Origin: Calvatia gigantea
Taxonomy: Eukaryota; Basidiomycota; Agaricomycetes; Agaricales; Lycoperdaceae
Length of the DNA stretch: 64,000 nucleotides
NCBI GenBank assembly: GCA_025093985.1
Contig: JACAAK010000004.1
Span: 1,488,001-1,552,000, forward strand
Reading direction: 5' to 3'
Of the stretch, positions 20,461-31,735 are shown piece by piece (position 1 is the first letter of the stretch; every line of letters begins with the position of its first letter). A model generated the notes under the pieces. That model was given only the letters and a program-made list of their open reading frames with translations, had not been told where the DNA came from and did no database searches. The position numbers were made by a program, and so were the translations under genes.

Positions 20461-21602
20461 AACCTACAGCTGAGAGATAGGGAATGGACTTCATCTCCTG
20501 TTGCTCATCTGGAGTAGGAACATCGGCAGAGAGGTCAAGACCAGGACTGAGAGGAGTCTTCACAGGATTGCAGTCATCCATCTTGAAGTGCTCAAGGAGT
20601 TCCTGTATGTATTGTGACTGGGAAAGGGAGATGGTGTGGTTGGCCAAGTCCTGCTTCACCTGTACAGCCAGTAGCCAGCTCGTAGGGCCAAGATCTCGAA
20701 GTTTGAAGTGTTTGGAGAGCTCCTTGACTACCAAGTTCATGGCAGAGTCATCCTTGGACACCAGAGTGATGTCATCAATAAAGACTGGGACAATCACCTT
20801 GACTGATCCCTTAGAATAGATGTAGAGCGAGTTGTCAGACTGGAGATGAGAGTAGCCCATAGAGACCATGACAGAGTAAAGCTTCTTGTTCCATTGCCGG
20901 GCAGCTTGCTTCAAGCCATGGAGGGACTTGGTAAGTCTGCAGACATGGTTAGAACTGCCCTGGTGATACCCCTCAGGCTGGGCCATGTAGATCTCCTCAT
21001 CAAGCTCTCCATAGGTGAAGGCAGAGGAGATGTCAACTGATCGCATTTTGAAGCCCTCTTTTGCAGCTAAGGCAATAATGAGGCAAAGGGAGGCAGGACA
21101 GAAGGTGGGAGCAAAGACTTCAGTGTAGTCATAGCCAGGGCGCTGAGAATAGCCCTTTGCAACAAGACAGGCCTTGTAGCGCTCCACAGAGCCATCTGGA
21201 TTGCGCTTGACCTTGAAGACCCAGCCAGAGTTGATCACCTTCTTCCCAGGAGGCAGCTTGACAATCTCCCAGGTCCTGTTGGACTCCAGAGCAAAGATCT
21301 CATCATCACAGGCAGTAGACCAGTCTTGGGCATCAGGGCACTTCATGGCAGCCTTGTAGGTGCGAGGGTCAGGTCCAGAGACACTTCCAGCAAACTCCAC
21401 ATCCTCAAAGGCATACTCTGCAGCATCAGAGTTGTCCTCAGGCTGTACCTCCAAAGCAGGGAGAGGTTTGACCTTCCACCACTCACTAGGAGGTTTCCTA
21501 GCTCGGCTACTGCGTCTGGGACGGTTAGGAGGGACTGGAGTGCGAGGAGGAGCTGGTGGAGTTGAAGGTAGATCAGGAGAAGGAGTATGGAAGGGAGTGT
21601 CA

Positions 21603-22805
21603 TATGGCCTGAGGCCGTTCACTTCTATTGCCCGCCTGCGCAGAGAGGCGGTCGACGATGTTCTGGAGTCATGGCGTCAGCTGTACTCTACCTCTTCTTA
21701 CAAGGGGCGCAGTAATATGGATCTCACCTCTGGGGCAGACCCATCTGTTCCGGGGAAGCCAACCTACCTTTCTGGTGGGCCCTGGCTCCCTCATGTTAGC
21801 GGCTCTAACTCGCTCTGCGCGAGGGCCGTGCGTGCCGTTACTGGTCATGCTCCGATTGGGTCATACCGAGTACGATTCTTTCCTACTGAAAGCGTCAGCT
21901 GCTCGTGTGGCGCCGCTCTTGAGGGGCACTATCACATCTTCGTCAGGTGTCCCAAACACAAGAGGGAACTTGACAGACCTCCTCAGACCATTCGTGAGCT
22001 GATAGACTTCCTGAACACAAACCCTGGGGCCTTTGTGTTCAGACCAGATGATGCTGGGATCGGCTGAGCTGGCGCGCGTGGGGGGTCCCTGCGGTGTCGC
22101 TGGTCTTCTGGCCTACTAGGTGGAAAAGTCGCAAGGCAACAGGGGTTGGGTCCCTGGGGGGTGCTTCTGGCCTTGGCTAGTGGTGCTCCTTTCCTGGGCC
22201 TGGTTGGGGGCTTCGCGGGGGGCGAAGGCGTAAAATAACGGGGGTGGGGTCCCCGGGTGGCGGTGCGGGTTCGTCCTGCTAAGCTGCTTTCTTGGGCACC
22301 ATCTAGGCAGCACTTCGAGTTGCTACCCTACCTACTGTATTGTTCTGGGTCAGGACTGGGCTGATACCCTTTCACCTGGGAAGTTGGGGGTAAGGCAGCT
22401 CCAAGCGGGGGCTCCTTGCGCTGGCTCTCCTGACTACACCTGTCCCCCTGAGGGCACTCGGCTGCCGTTGCCGCTGGGTCCGCCTCTTGAGGGATGATCA
22501 GGGCACCGCTGCTTTGCGGCGGTGCGTCACTGGGTGTACACCACAAGACCTGGGCAACTGGGTCTTCTTCAGTGTGATGGGCATGTCAGGCGACTGGGGG
22601 ATTTAGCAAGTAAGGGGGGTCTGGTTTGGTCTGGGTGGGCATTGCACCTGGCTTGGGTTGGGTTGGGCTCCTTCTGAACAGTAGATTACTCTTAACTCAT
22701 CGGACTTTGTAGTTGGGGCTTTGTACTTAGCTACACGCGGACTGCGATCGGGCACCACGTTATAAATTGGCGCAAGCCATGATTTAAAAAAAAAAAAAAA
22801 AAAAA
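21603..22805 (+). mobile_element. 5'-truncated LINE (LINE-E)
   Basis: Starts inside the region after RNase H (YGLRPFTSIARL), includes the ORF2 end, the 3' UTR and poly(A) at 22786-22805. It is young and CpG-rich. The left neighbour is copia-B pol and the right neighbour is copia-E gag, so the flanks do not match and no TSD is seen. Either the insertion came with a deletion or a later rearrangement joined these pieces. Confidence 0.9.
21606..22067 (+). pseudogene. LINE-E ORF2 C-terminus
   Basis: Encodes the last 150 or so residues of ORF2, including CSCG..H...C and the conserved end RPPQTIRELIDFL. By chance the frame runs into antisense copia-B sequence upstream, making a 235-codon ORF from 21360 that is not a real gene. 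No catalytic domain remains. Confidence 0.85.
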
Positions 22806-22866
22806 TGCCACTCCACTTGCGTCACACATCACTGCGCCCAAGCCCGAAGCTCATCACAAACCTTCG

Positions 22867-23325
22867 GTGAAAGCCAAGGTTACTGCATTGAAGAAGTGGG
22901 ACAAATGTCTCAAATCAACTTCTTCATCAGGCAAGAGTTCAGAGGAGATGTGGAAGCAGTTCGACGAAATGGATGTTAATGCAGTTGCTCCATCCACCAT
23001 CACAAGAAAAGAGGATGAAATCACATGGTGGGCCCCTGTATACAATAGGCCAGTGATTATCAAGAGACCTAAGCCACTCAAAAAGAAGCAGGCACTGAAG
23101 GAGATTGAGTCTGTCCTCGAGTTGGTCTTAGATGACAATGACTCAGACACCAACTACAGTTCCGACAGAGGGTGCAGGTCAGTACCTTCAACTGACTACT
23201 ATTCTTGTTCTGACGCAGAGGATAATGTACAGCCCCATCAACAGATGGGACGGAATGATACAGATGCAGGGTCTGTCCGCCTTGGAGTGGGACACCCTGG
23301 AGATTCTGAGGTTGAGTTGGGATGA
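22867..23325 (+). pseudogene. Copia-E gag-like fragment
   Basis: A 152-codon open stretch, lysine-rich at first (KAKVTALKKWDKCLK) and acidic later (LVLDDNDSDTNYSSD). It matches the expected position of gag before the protease. I see no clear capsid motif, so its identity rests on position. The region 23326-23505 continues the same element but is broken. Confidence 0.55.
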
Positions 23326-24662
23326 CGAGGTGGCCACCGAAGAGAGCAGGGCACCTATACAGATGTAGCACGTCGTCCACCTTCTGTAGGGACTCGTTGT
23401 AGACATCACTGTGCTGATTTTGTATCCTGCAATGTATGCTGGAAGCGCGCCCAAGGCACTTCCCCTTCTGCTTATTCCGCTAGTGTAACTAAGCTGGAAA
23501 GTAAGATGAATGCTACATATACCGTGAATAATCACAAGTATTCAGACAAGAAAAGGTCAGAACTCCACAAAAAGCATGAGGATCTTAATCAGATCACAAC
23601 ATATCACATCTGTGATTTGTCCTTATGTGCTAAGTGTAGAGCTGAAGGGAACAAACATACTGTGGTTGATGCAGATTGGCTCCTTGATTCAGGAGCATTG
23701 TACTATGTCACCGGTTATCTCTCTGATTTTGCAGAGATTAAGATAGGCCATTTCGGGCTTATACAAGCCACTGGCAACTGGATATACAAAATGACAGGAC
23801 GAGGATCTGTTATCTTCCAGCATGATGTGGCAGATAAAGGCAAGACCATGAGTGCTACTTCACGTATTGCGCTGGTCTTTTATATCAAAGAAATCACAGA
23901 ACAGTTAATGTTCTCGGGCCAAATTCTTAAAAATGGCTACACCTTGGAGGCAACCATTAAAGGGACCACTATCTGTGATAAATCAGGATGAGCAGTATTG
24001 TCCACCTGGCCTCACCGGTTGTTTAAAAACAATGTACATATGGTGCACATGTATGTCTTGCAACAAAGCAAGGAGGTGCCAGTTGTGCTTGCATTACACC
24101 AACCTGATTATATTGATTGGCATCGTTGAATGGGATACCCCTTGGATTGCGCACTCTCCAAGCTTCCAAAGGACATAGAGGGCATCACCTCGATTCCCGC
24201 ACCTTCTAGTCAGAATGGCATTTGCGACGGCTGTGCCAAGGGAAAAATACATAATAATCCCTTTCTGATTAACCCGAAGCGAGCCACCACAGTCTTTGAG
24301 CTATGTCACTCAGACTTGCTGGAACTGCCTGTCATTAGCTACTATAAATATAAATGGGCAATGACATTTCTTGATGACTTCTCATCTCATGCACATGTAG
24401 TCCTCCTTCGAAAGAAGTCTGAGGCTTCTGAAAAGCTTATTCAGCTAATCAGTGCATTAGAGAACTTATCTGGTATGTGAGTCAAATGACTTCACACTGA
24501 TAATGGAGGAGAATATGTCAATGAGAAACTATTGGCAGGACTCGCAGCACGTGGAATTACCCATGAGACACCTTCCTTTTCCAGCAACCACCACCATCAA
24601 CGGGGCAGTTACTGTAATCTAGTCGTATCGAATACACTGCAACCCCAACTCTTGGCTAGGGC

Positions 24663-27105
24663 ATGTCCCTAGTTGCTGATTTACTCACTGGTATGAGCCG
24701 CAAGCCACCCAGCTCATCAACCGACCTGTGGGCTGATGACCCGGTTCTGCCGCAATCGTCCCCCGACCCGATCACTCGTATTCTGGGTGTGGGCTCCCAG
24801 CAGCCACAACCCCGCTACCAAACCCGTGCCTCAACCCAGGCATCCGCTGGGGAGGGCACGCGCCAACGGTATGCCGCCATCCCGATCATGGCATGGCCGC
24901 CATCAACAGCCTCCTTGAGTGGAACCGCCTGACCTCGGTCCCATGCTCCCTCTCGTGCTACCTCCCCCTCTCCTGTGCCAATGGAGACGGAGAACTTCTT
25001 CAATGATGACAAGGACGAGGTGGTGGCCCCTGGGGCTGCTGCCTCCGCGATCATCACCGATCCCCCTGGGAGCTCCGCTGGCAGAGATATGTATGTCAGT
25101 GGAGTCATTTGGCGATCTGGAGTATGCTCCATCCGTAGCGGTGTTGGCAGGTGACGAAGAACACCTCGCTGTGGACGTCCAAGGCGCAGCTGAATCCCTG
25201 CACAACCTAGCCTCTTGGTTCAGGTCCATGCATGCTATGCCGCTTAACGTGGAATCTACCACAGTGGTACTGGGCGCCGCCCTGGCGTTTGTCCAGTCCC
25301 TGTCTAACAATGGCTGGTTGGATCGCTCTCCAACTGGTCAGTCTAATTCAAGTTGGCTTGGAGGTCATGCTGTAGCCAACATTGCCTCTCGCTATGCTCA
25401 ACCCCTGCCAGCCAGGAAAGCTACTCCTTTTTTTTTTTTTTTTTTTAAATCATGGCTTGCGCCAATTTATAATGCGGTGCCCGATCGCAGTCCGTGTGTA
25501 GCTAAGTACAAAGCCCCAACTACAAAGTCCGATGAGTTAAGAGTAATCTACTGTTCAGAAGGAGCCCAACCCAACCCAAGCTAGGCGCAATGCCCACCCA
25601 GACCAAACCAGACCCCTCTTACTTGCTAAATCCCCCGGTCGCCCGACATGCCCATCACACTGAAGAAGACCCAGTTGCCCAGGTCTTGTGGTGTACACCC
25701 AGTGATGCACCACCGCAGGAAAGCTACTCCTCCGCCCTGGCCGTCTGGCTCGGGCGATGTTGATGCTGATATGGGAGGCTCCACGCCTAGGTCCAGTAGG
25801 TCGAAGCCGGTTAGAGCTCCCGTACCACCACCTCCGGTTCAACCCGTCCGTCCTACTCGCCGTGAGTGGGATCTCATTGAGTCGATCTGAAAGAATGCAG
25901 AGGCAAAGCGGATTGCCCTGCAGCAGCAGCGGAGGAGTGCGCCGGTCCAACCTGGTCCGGTGTACCCCCTCAATATCACTAAGAAGAAGAAGGCGGTGCC
26001 GTCCTTGTACGTGCAGATGCTGTCTTCCTCTGGCAAGGGCAAATCTGCCCAAGTCCCTGTGGTTACGGCTGTGCACGTTGCGCAGTCATTCCCAGAGCTC
26101 GAACCCAAGTGAGTCATAGCTATGGCTCGTGAGGCTGAACCCTCAGCGCAAGGCAAGTCCAAGCACCCTGACAATGTCACAGCTGGTCCCAACCATTGAC
26201 AGCTCCTCATGACAGTGGTCGCTGTGCCGGAAGGTGCCCCCCGCCCTCAGACTAATCACTTTGTTGAAGTCATCAACAGAGGCCTTGTACAAGCTCATGT
26301 CCGCTGCAGGATCGAGTCAGTTTGCTTGAGCACGGCCAACTCTTGGTCGTTGCTCACCAACTTTGCCTCCACTCCAAAGGATGTTGCCATCATCAATGAG
26401 TGGGCCCATAAGACGGTTGCTGAGGGCGTTAAGCTCCAGCTCCATGTCCCCGACTCCACATCCTATATTAGGATTGTGGATATCCCATTCATTGACGAAC
26501 TTGGCCGCAAGGCCATGACCGTCGAACGCCTCCTAGGCCATCTGTCGAAGTCTCCGCACCGCGAGGACTTCGCGATGCTGTCTCATACCCTGCGCATTTC
26601 GCGCAACTCCGCCAGCTCTGACACCTGCACAGCTTGGCTCGACTTAGCCGACTCTAAGACCGGCACCCGGATGAAGCGTCTTGTGGGGTGCACCGTCCAG
26701 ATCAGAACGCACTCCTGCCGTGTGCAGCAGGCCTCTGCCCGTACCAGGGTCCCCTGGTGTCAGTGTTGCTGGTACTGGGGTCACCCCACTGCCATCTGTC
26801 GATCTCGGTCGAACAGGTGCCCCATCTGCGCTGGGCCTCATACCTCTGAGAACCACCGCGCCATCGCCAGCTGTTGTCATCCCAAGGATCTCAACAAGGC
26901 TACTCCTGAGGGACAACCGTGTCCCCACAAATTCAAATGTCTCAACTGCGGTGGTGAACACCGCGCCGACTCCCATTCGTGCCAGCTTTGGTGCCACCGG
27001 TATGAGGCCGAGTGGATCAAAGAGCACTACAGAAAGGTGAGTGAATGCCGTCTCTCAAGGATGGCGTCACGATCCACTGATAACACTTCAGCATCCATGC
27101 AATGA
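24663..27105 (+). pseudogene. LINE-D ORF1, broken
   Basis: The N-terminal region (MSRKPPSS, QTRASTQASAGEG) is followed by a stop near 24930, a frame change near 25090, the block SMHAMPLNVESTTVVLGAAL, the nested LINE insertion, and then the zinc-knuckle half from 26209. Further TGA stops lie at 25888, 26110 and 26197. The three knuckles are CQCCWYWGHPTAIC, CPICAGPHTSENH and CLNCGGEHRADSHSC. Complete ORF1 would be about 620 residues, judged from this copy and LINE-G. It binds LINE RNA in related elements. Confidence 0.8.
25428..25717 (-). mobile_element. LINE 3' fragment nested in LINE-D ORF1
   Basis: About 20 T followed by 270 bp of reversed LINE 3' UTR. The TSD GGAAAGCTACTCCT occurs at 25415-25428 and 25718-25731. 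Its 5' truncation point falls exactly where another LINE 3' UTR (12345-12385) carries the same bases, which suggests microhomology at the 5' junction. Confidence 0.92.
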
Positions 27106-30100
27106 ACCCCAAGCCTGACGAGTTGAGGCATTTCATGAAGGGTAGATTACGTGTATTGTCATTTAACGTAGTGAAGAATTATACGTTATTGGACACATTG
27201 CTAGAGTCTGAAAAAGACAACTTTGACATCATATTCATCCAGGAGCTGCCCTGGCGAACGATTAGATCCATCCCCTCAACGCTCAATGCCGAGGGTGAGC
27301 CTGTCATCGGAGCACCTAAGCACCCTGAGTGGTTATATATGGTGAGGCCGGCCTCCACTGCGGAGGAACGAGATCGACCGCATGTCATGGCTTTTGTACA
27401 CACACGGGTCAAGAGACTGAGGCCCTCGCTAAGGCAGGACCTCATTGACCACCGGGATGTGATGGTTCTCACCATCTTTAATCACGGCCGCGAACGCCAC
27501 AACATGAATGTTTATTCTGATGATGAGCACACTGCTATCAAGCTTCTCTATGAGAAGTGCGATTCTCTACCCCAGATGCACTACATGGGAGGCGATTTTA
27601 ATTGCCATTCGTGTGAGTGGGACGACAGTGTCCCACATCACCACCGACCCGCCCAGCAGCTCTTGGAGGCTGCCAATGACCTCGGCCTTGGGATCTGGCT
27701 TCCAGATTCCAGGGCTTCTACACATGTACCTCGAGATCCAACCAAATGCCAATCGGTGATTGATCTGATCTTTATCTCCGATCTCAGGTGGCGCATCGCG
27801 TGTCCCCAGATCAGATCGGATCTAACAGGCCCATCGGACCACCATCTGCTGTCTGTCACGATCCCTATCCACCCTGAAGACATCACGAATGTCAGAAGGG
27901 CTTTCCCCAAGAACTCGGCAGCGACTGCAGAATTGCAGTTCCTTGACGAGATCAGAGAAGGGGTGTATGATCTTCGCGATCATCCCCTCACTTCAGCACG
28001 GGATGTTAATGTCCTGGCATCGGCTATTGGGTCAGTGTTCTCTGCAGCGTGGCACCGCTACACTGTGGAGGTGCACATATCCGCAAAGTCTCAGCTCTGG
28101 TGGGATGAGGATTGCAGGGTCACCCTCCAGGCTTACAGGGATTCTTCAGACCCTGCAGACTGGAAGGCATTTCGACGTGTTGTGGCGTCTAAGAAGCGCA
28201 AATTCTTTGATAAAAAGATCAAGGAAATTGCTGAGACCAACAAGCGCCCTTGGGACCTTATGGAATGGGTCAAGGCATGCAAGTTGCCCACGTGCAAGGC
28301 TATCTCCTACCAGGGGGAGCCTTGTCATACTATGGACTCCCTTTGGGAGGCCCTTCACAGTACCTACAACTCCGCTTCCAGGTAGGAGTGTGATACCCCC
28401 GTTATTGACCCGCTCCCTACGCTGCCGCGGTGGGAATGGGTGGACTTCTCAGCCAAGGAGCTGGTGGACATGCTGTCCGCCTGCTCTAAGGTCTCTGCTC
28501 CGGGCCCCGACCACGTTACATGGAGGATGCTCAAACAGATCATGCTTGGGGATGCCCTGCTGGTCTTCGTACGTCTAGCTAGTGCCTGTGTTCGTCTAGG
28601 GTGCTGGCCGGAGTATTTTAAAGAATCTATGTCAGTTATTATCCCTAAGCCGGGTAAGCCTGCATACTCTACGCCCAAGGCCTTTAGGCCTATAGTTCTT
28701 CTCAACACGCTGGGTAAGCTATTTGAGAAAATGATCACGACTAGGCTCCAGTTTGACTCTGTCAAATTTGGGGTCTTTCACCCTAATCAGCTCGGAGGTG
28801 TGATCCAACGATCCACTGAAGATGCTGGCCTAATGCTGACCCACATCGTAAGAGCGGGTTGGGCTAAGGGCCTCAGAACTAGTGTTGTGGCATTTGACAT
28901 AGTGCAGTTCTTCCCGTTATTGCACCACGATATGCTGGTTGCAATACTTCGCAAGCAAGGATTCGCCCCTGAGTTGGTCAAGTTCTTTGCGCACTACCTG
29001 GTAGGGCGGAAGACCCAGTACTGCTGGGATTCTTTCAAGTCCGAGCCGTTTCCATTGGATGTGGGGGTAGGACAGGGCTCTGCCCTCTCCTCCGTCCTGT
29101 CAGCCTTATACATAGCTCTGCTAATGTGGCTTTTCGACAGGGAGGCGTCACATCTTGGGACGACCCTTCTGTCATACGTCAATGATGGTACCATCATTGC
29201 CCAGTTGAAAGATTGGGGGTCTAACCTTGTGGCTCTTAAGGAGGCATATGGCATTATATTCAGGCTCTTTGAGCACTTCACCTTGGTACTTGAGCACAAC
29301 AAGTCTGAGGTTTTTCACTTCTCCCGTAAGCATGGGGATGACAATCCACCGATAGACCTGGGCTTTGCCCCATTCACTGGTGATACACTGCTCCAGCCCA
29401 AACCCTATTGGAGGTATCTGGGCTTCTACTTCAACCGTGCCCTTACTTTTAAGGAGCATGTTTGTTACTACTCTACCAAAGCACTGTCTACAGTGAAGGC
29501 CATGAAGATGCTTGGTAACTCTACGAGGGGCTTGTGGCCTATGCAGAAGCGCCTCCTCTATTGGTTGTGTGTTGTGCCTATTGCGACATACGGCTTCAAA
29601 CTCTGGTTCTTCAAGGGGTCTCGCTGTAAAGCAGCCCTTAAGAGCCTGAATGTCATGCAGAGACGGGTGGCCCTGTGGATCACAGGTGCATTCCGGACTG
29701 CCCCTACTAGGGCCACGGAGTCATTCACGGGTCTCATACCCATCCAGCTTCACATACAGAAGCTTGCTGTCAGGTCGGACTACAGGATTAAGACCCTGTC
29801 ACCTAACCATCCTCTCAGGGCCCTTATGAGCCCTGAATATTCTGGGTCTGCTAAGCTGCATACTCGATCCATTGGCCTCATGTCTCCTACTACTTGCAAG
29901 AAGACTAAAGGCTCTTTAATCCAGGCTGATGCCAACCTGGTAAACCTCGTCGAGGAATTTGAGCCCATGGCTTCAATTAATCGGCCTGGATACCGCCTGA
30001 TGGACTGCCACCCTGACCAGGTGTCGTTTATGGAGGTGAAACTCAATGCGGAGGGTAATACTGACCCCGTACATATGTATGCTCTCAACGCGCACCTTAG

Positions 30101-31004
30101 GGAGTGCAGGGAGGACTTCGGGATTGTCCATATGGCGACAGATGCAAGTCTGCCACTCCATGGCAAGTTCCAGGCAGTTTCATCTGCCCATGTCTATCGC
30201 CAGCGTGAGTGTCTCCGTGAGATCACTCGCGTGGCAGGCTGAGTTACAGCACCTGATGCTGAGCTCATGGCCGTCACACTTGGCATTCATTTTGCTCTTA
30301 AGCAGGATGATGTCAGGCTCATACGCGTGTTCACTGATTCTATTGCGTCAGCGAAGCTCGCGGTTGATCCATCTACACATTCTGGGCAGATTCTGTCCCA
30401 AGGGGTGTGTGTGGCGCTTAAACGATGGCTCTCTGGAGATCCCCGGAGGAGCATTGAATTTCTCGCTGTCCCTTCTTCCGAGAAGTGGGAGTTTCACCAT
30501 GCTGTTCACTGGCATGTCACCTCGTTCCCTCAGGTCGCTTTTGGCCTGAGGCCATTCACTTCTATTGCCTGCCTCCATAAAGAGGTGGTCAATGATGTTC
30601 TGGAGTCATGGCGTCAGCTGTACTCTACCTCTTCTTACAAGGGGCGTAGCAACATGGATCTCGCCTCCGGGGCGGACCCATCTGTTCCGGGGAAGCCGAC
30701 CTACCTTTCTGGTGGGCCCTGGCTCCCTCATGTTAGCGGCTCTAACTCGCTTTGTGTGAGGGCCGTGCGTGCTGTTACAGGTCATGCTCCGATTGGGTCG
30801 TACCACATGCGATTCTTTCCTAATGAAAGCGTTGGCTGTTCATGTGGTGCCGCTCTTGAGGGGCGCTATCACATTTTCGTCAGGTGTCCCAACCACAGAA
30901 GGGAACTTGACAGACCTCCTCAGACCATTCGTGAGCTGATTGACTTCCTGAATGCAAACCCCGGGGCATTTGCGTTCAGACCAGATGATGCTGGGATTGG
31001 CTGA
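27102..31004 (+). pseudogene. LINE-D ORF2: endonuclease, RT and RNase H with stops
   Basis: A full-length ORF2 frame of 1301 codons. The endonuclease shows FNVVKN, QELPW, GDFNCH and GPSDHHLL. RT shows FDIVQFF, GQGSALSS and YVND near 29175, where LINE-C has the catalytic YVDD, so the RT active site is lost. RNase H and the CSCG..H...C tail are present. Stops are TAG near 28383 and TGA at 30240, the latter a CGA to TGA change when compared with LINE-B. The start overlaps the ORF1 stop as ATGA. Confidence 0.9.
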
Positions 31005-31735
31005 GCTGGCGCACGTGGGGAGTTCCTGTGGTGTCGCTGGTCTTCTGACCTACTGGGTTGAGAAGTTGTAAGGTAACAGGGGTGGGGTCCCTGGGGGGTG
31101 CTTCTGGCTTTGGCTGGTGGTGCTCCTTTCCTGGTCTTGGTTGGGGGCTTCGCGGGGGGCGGAGGCGTAAAATAACGGGGGTGGGGTCCCCGGGTGGTGG
31201 GGCGGGTTCATCCTGCTCAGCTGCTTTCTTGGGCGCTGTCTAGGCGGCGCTTTGAGTTGCTACTCTGCCTACTGTGTTGCTCTGGATCGGGATTGGGCTG
31301 ATACCCTTTCACTTGGGAAGTTGGGGGTAAGGCAGCTCCAAGCGGGGGCTCCTTGCGCTGGCTCTCCTGACTACACCTGTCCCCTCTCGGGTGCTCGGCT
31401 GCCGTTGCCGCTGGGCCCGCTGCTTGTGGGATGATCAGGGCACCGCCGCGTTGCAGCAGTGCGTTACTGGGTGTACACCACAAGACCTGGGCAACTGGGT
31501 CTTTCTCAGTGTGATGGGCATTTCGGGGAACCGGAGGATTTGGCAAGTAGGGTATGGTCTGGTCTGGTCTGGGTTAGCGCTTGGGTTGGGTTGGGCTGCC
31601 TCTGAACAGTAGATTACTCTTAACTCATCGGACTTTGTAGTTGGGGCTTTGTACTTAGCTACACGCGGACTGCGATCGGGCACTGTATTATAAATTGGCA
31701 CAAGCCATGATTTAAAAAAAAAAAAAAAAAAAAAA
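31005..31735 (+). other. LINE-D 3' UTR and poly(A)
   Basis: GC-rich, non-coding, about 710 bp, with G-runs (GGGGTGGGG) and a decayed form of the CACCGCCGC hairpin near 31440. It ends CAAGCCATGATTT plus poly(A). Long ORFs on the reverse strand here are composition artefacts. Confidence 0.85.

Larger units (their letters stand above)
14301..21602 (-). mobile_element. Copia-B copy 2, interrupted by copia-C
   Basis: Reverse-strand element: 3' LTR at 14301-14691, polypurine tract AGGGGGGTG just inside it, RNase H at 14715-15363, then the copia-C insertion (15364-20460), then RT and the proline-rich linker from 20466 to 21602. The joined protein reads LSAVG|SLQYLATMT across the insertion, so the target was one continuous element. 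The 5' half (gag, protease, integrase, 5' LTR) is replaced by a LINE 3' end at 21603. Confidence 0.9.
14715..21602 (-). pseudogene. Copia-B copy 2 pol: RT and RNase H, split
   Basis: RT (20466-21420) has WVFKVKRNPDGSVER, the SSAFTYG..EEIYMAQPEG region, SLHGLKQAARQWNK and the catalytic core VFIDDITLVS. RNase H (14715-15363) has FSDAS-type YSDASHGS, LSSTEAEYVAA and DNKSG. The copy would be open except for the copia-C insertion with TSD AACCT. The 5' end is lost at 21602. The protein would copy the element RNA inside virus-like particles. Confidence 0.88.
24571..31735 (+). mobile_element. LINE-D, full-length LINE with both ends
   Basis: Starts CCTTCCTTTTCC, a 5' end confirmed by the decayed copy ending at 52152. 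It ends with poly(A) at 31714-31735. The TSD GAATTACCCA(T/C)GAGA (24554-24569 and 31736-31751) lies within the copia-E integrase. It contains ORF1, ORF2 with the ATGA overlap at 27102-27105, and a 3' UTR. It is inactivated by stops and a small nested LINE at 25428-25717. Many lesions are C to T or G to A at former CpG. Confidence 0.95.

Noticed and set aside
21360..22067. 235-codon plus-strand ORF joining antisense copia-B to the LINE-E ORF2 end
   Set aside because: The first third is antisense copia sequence and only the LINE part is real coding remnant. The fusion is a by-product of the rearrangement.
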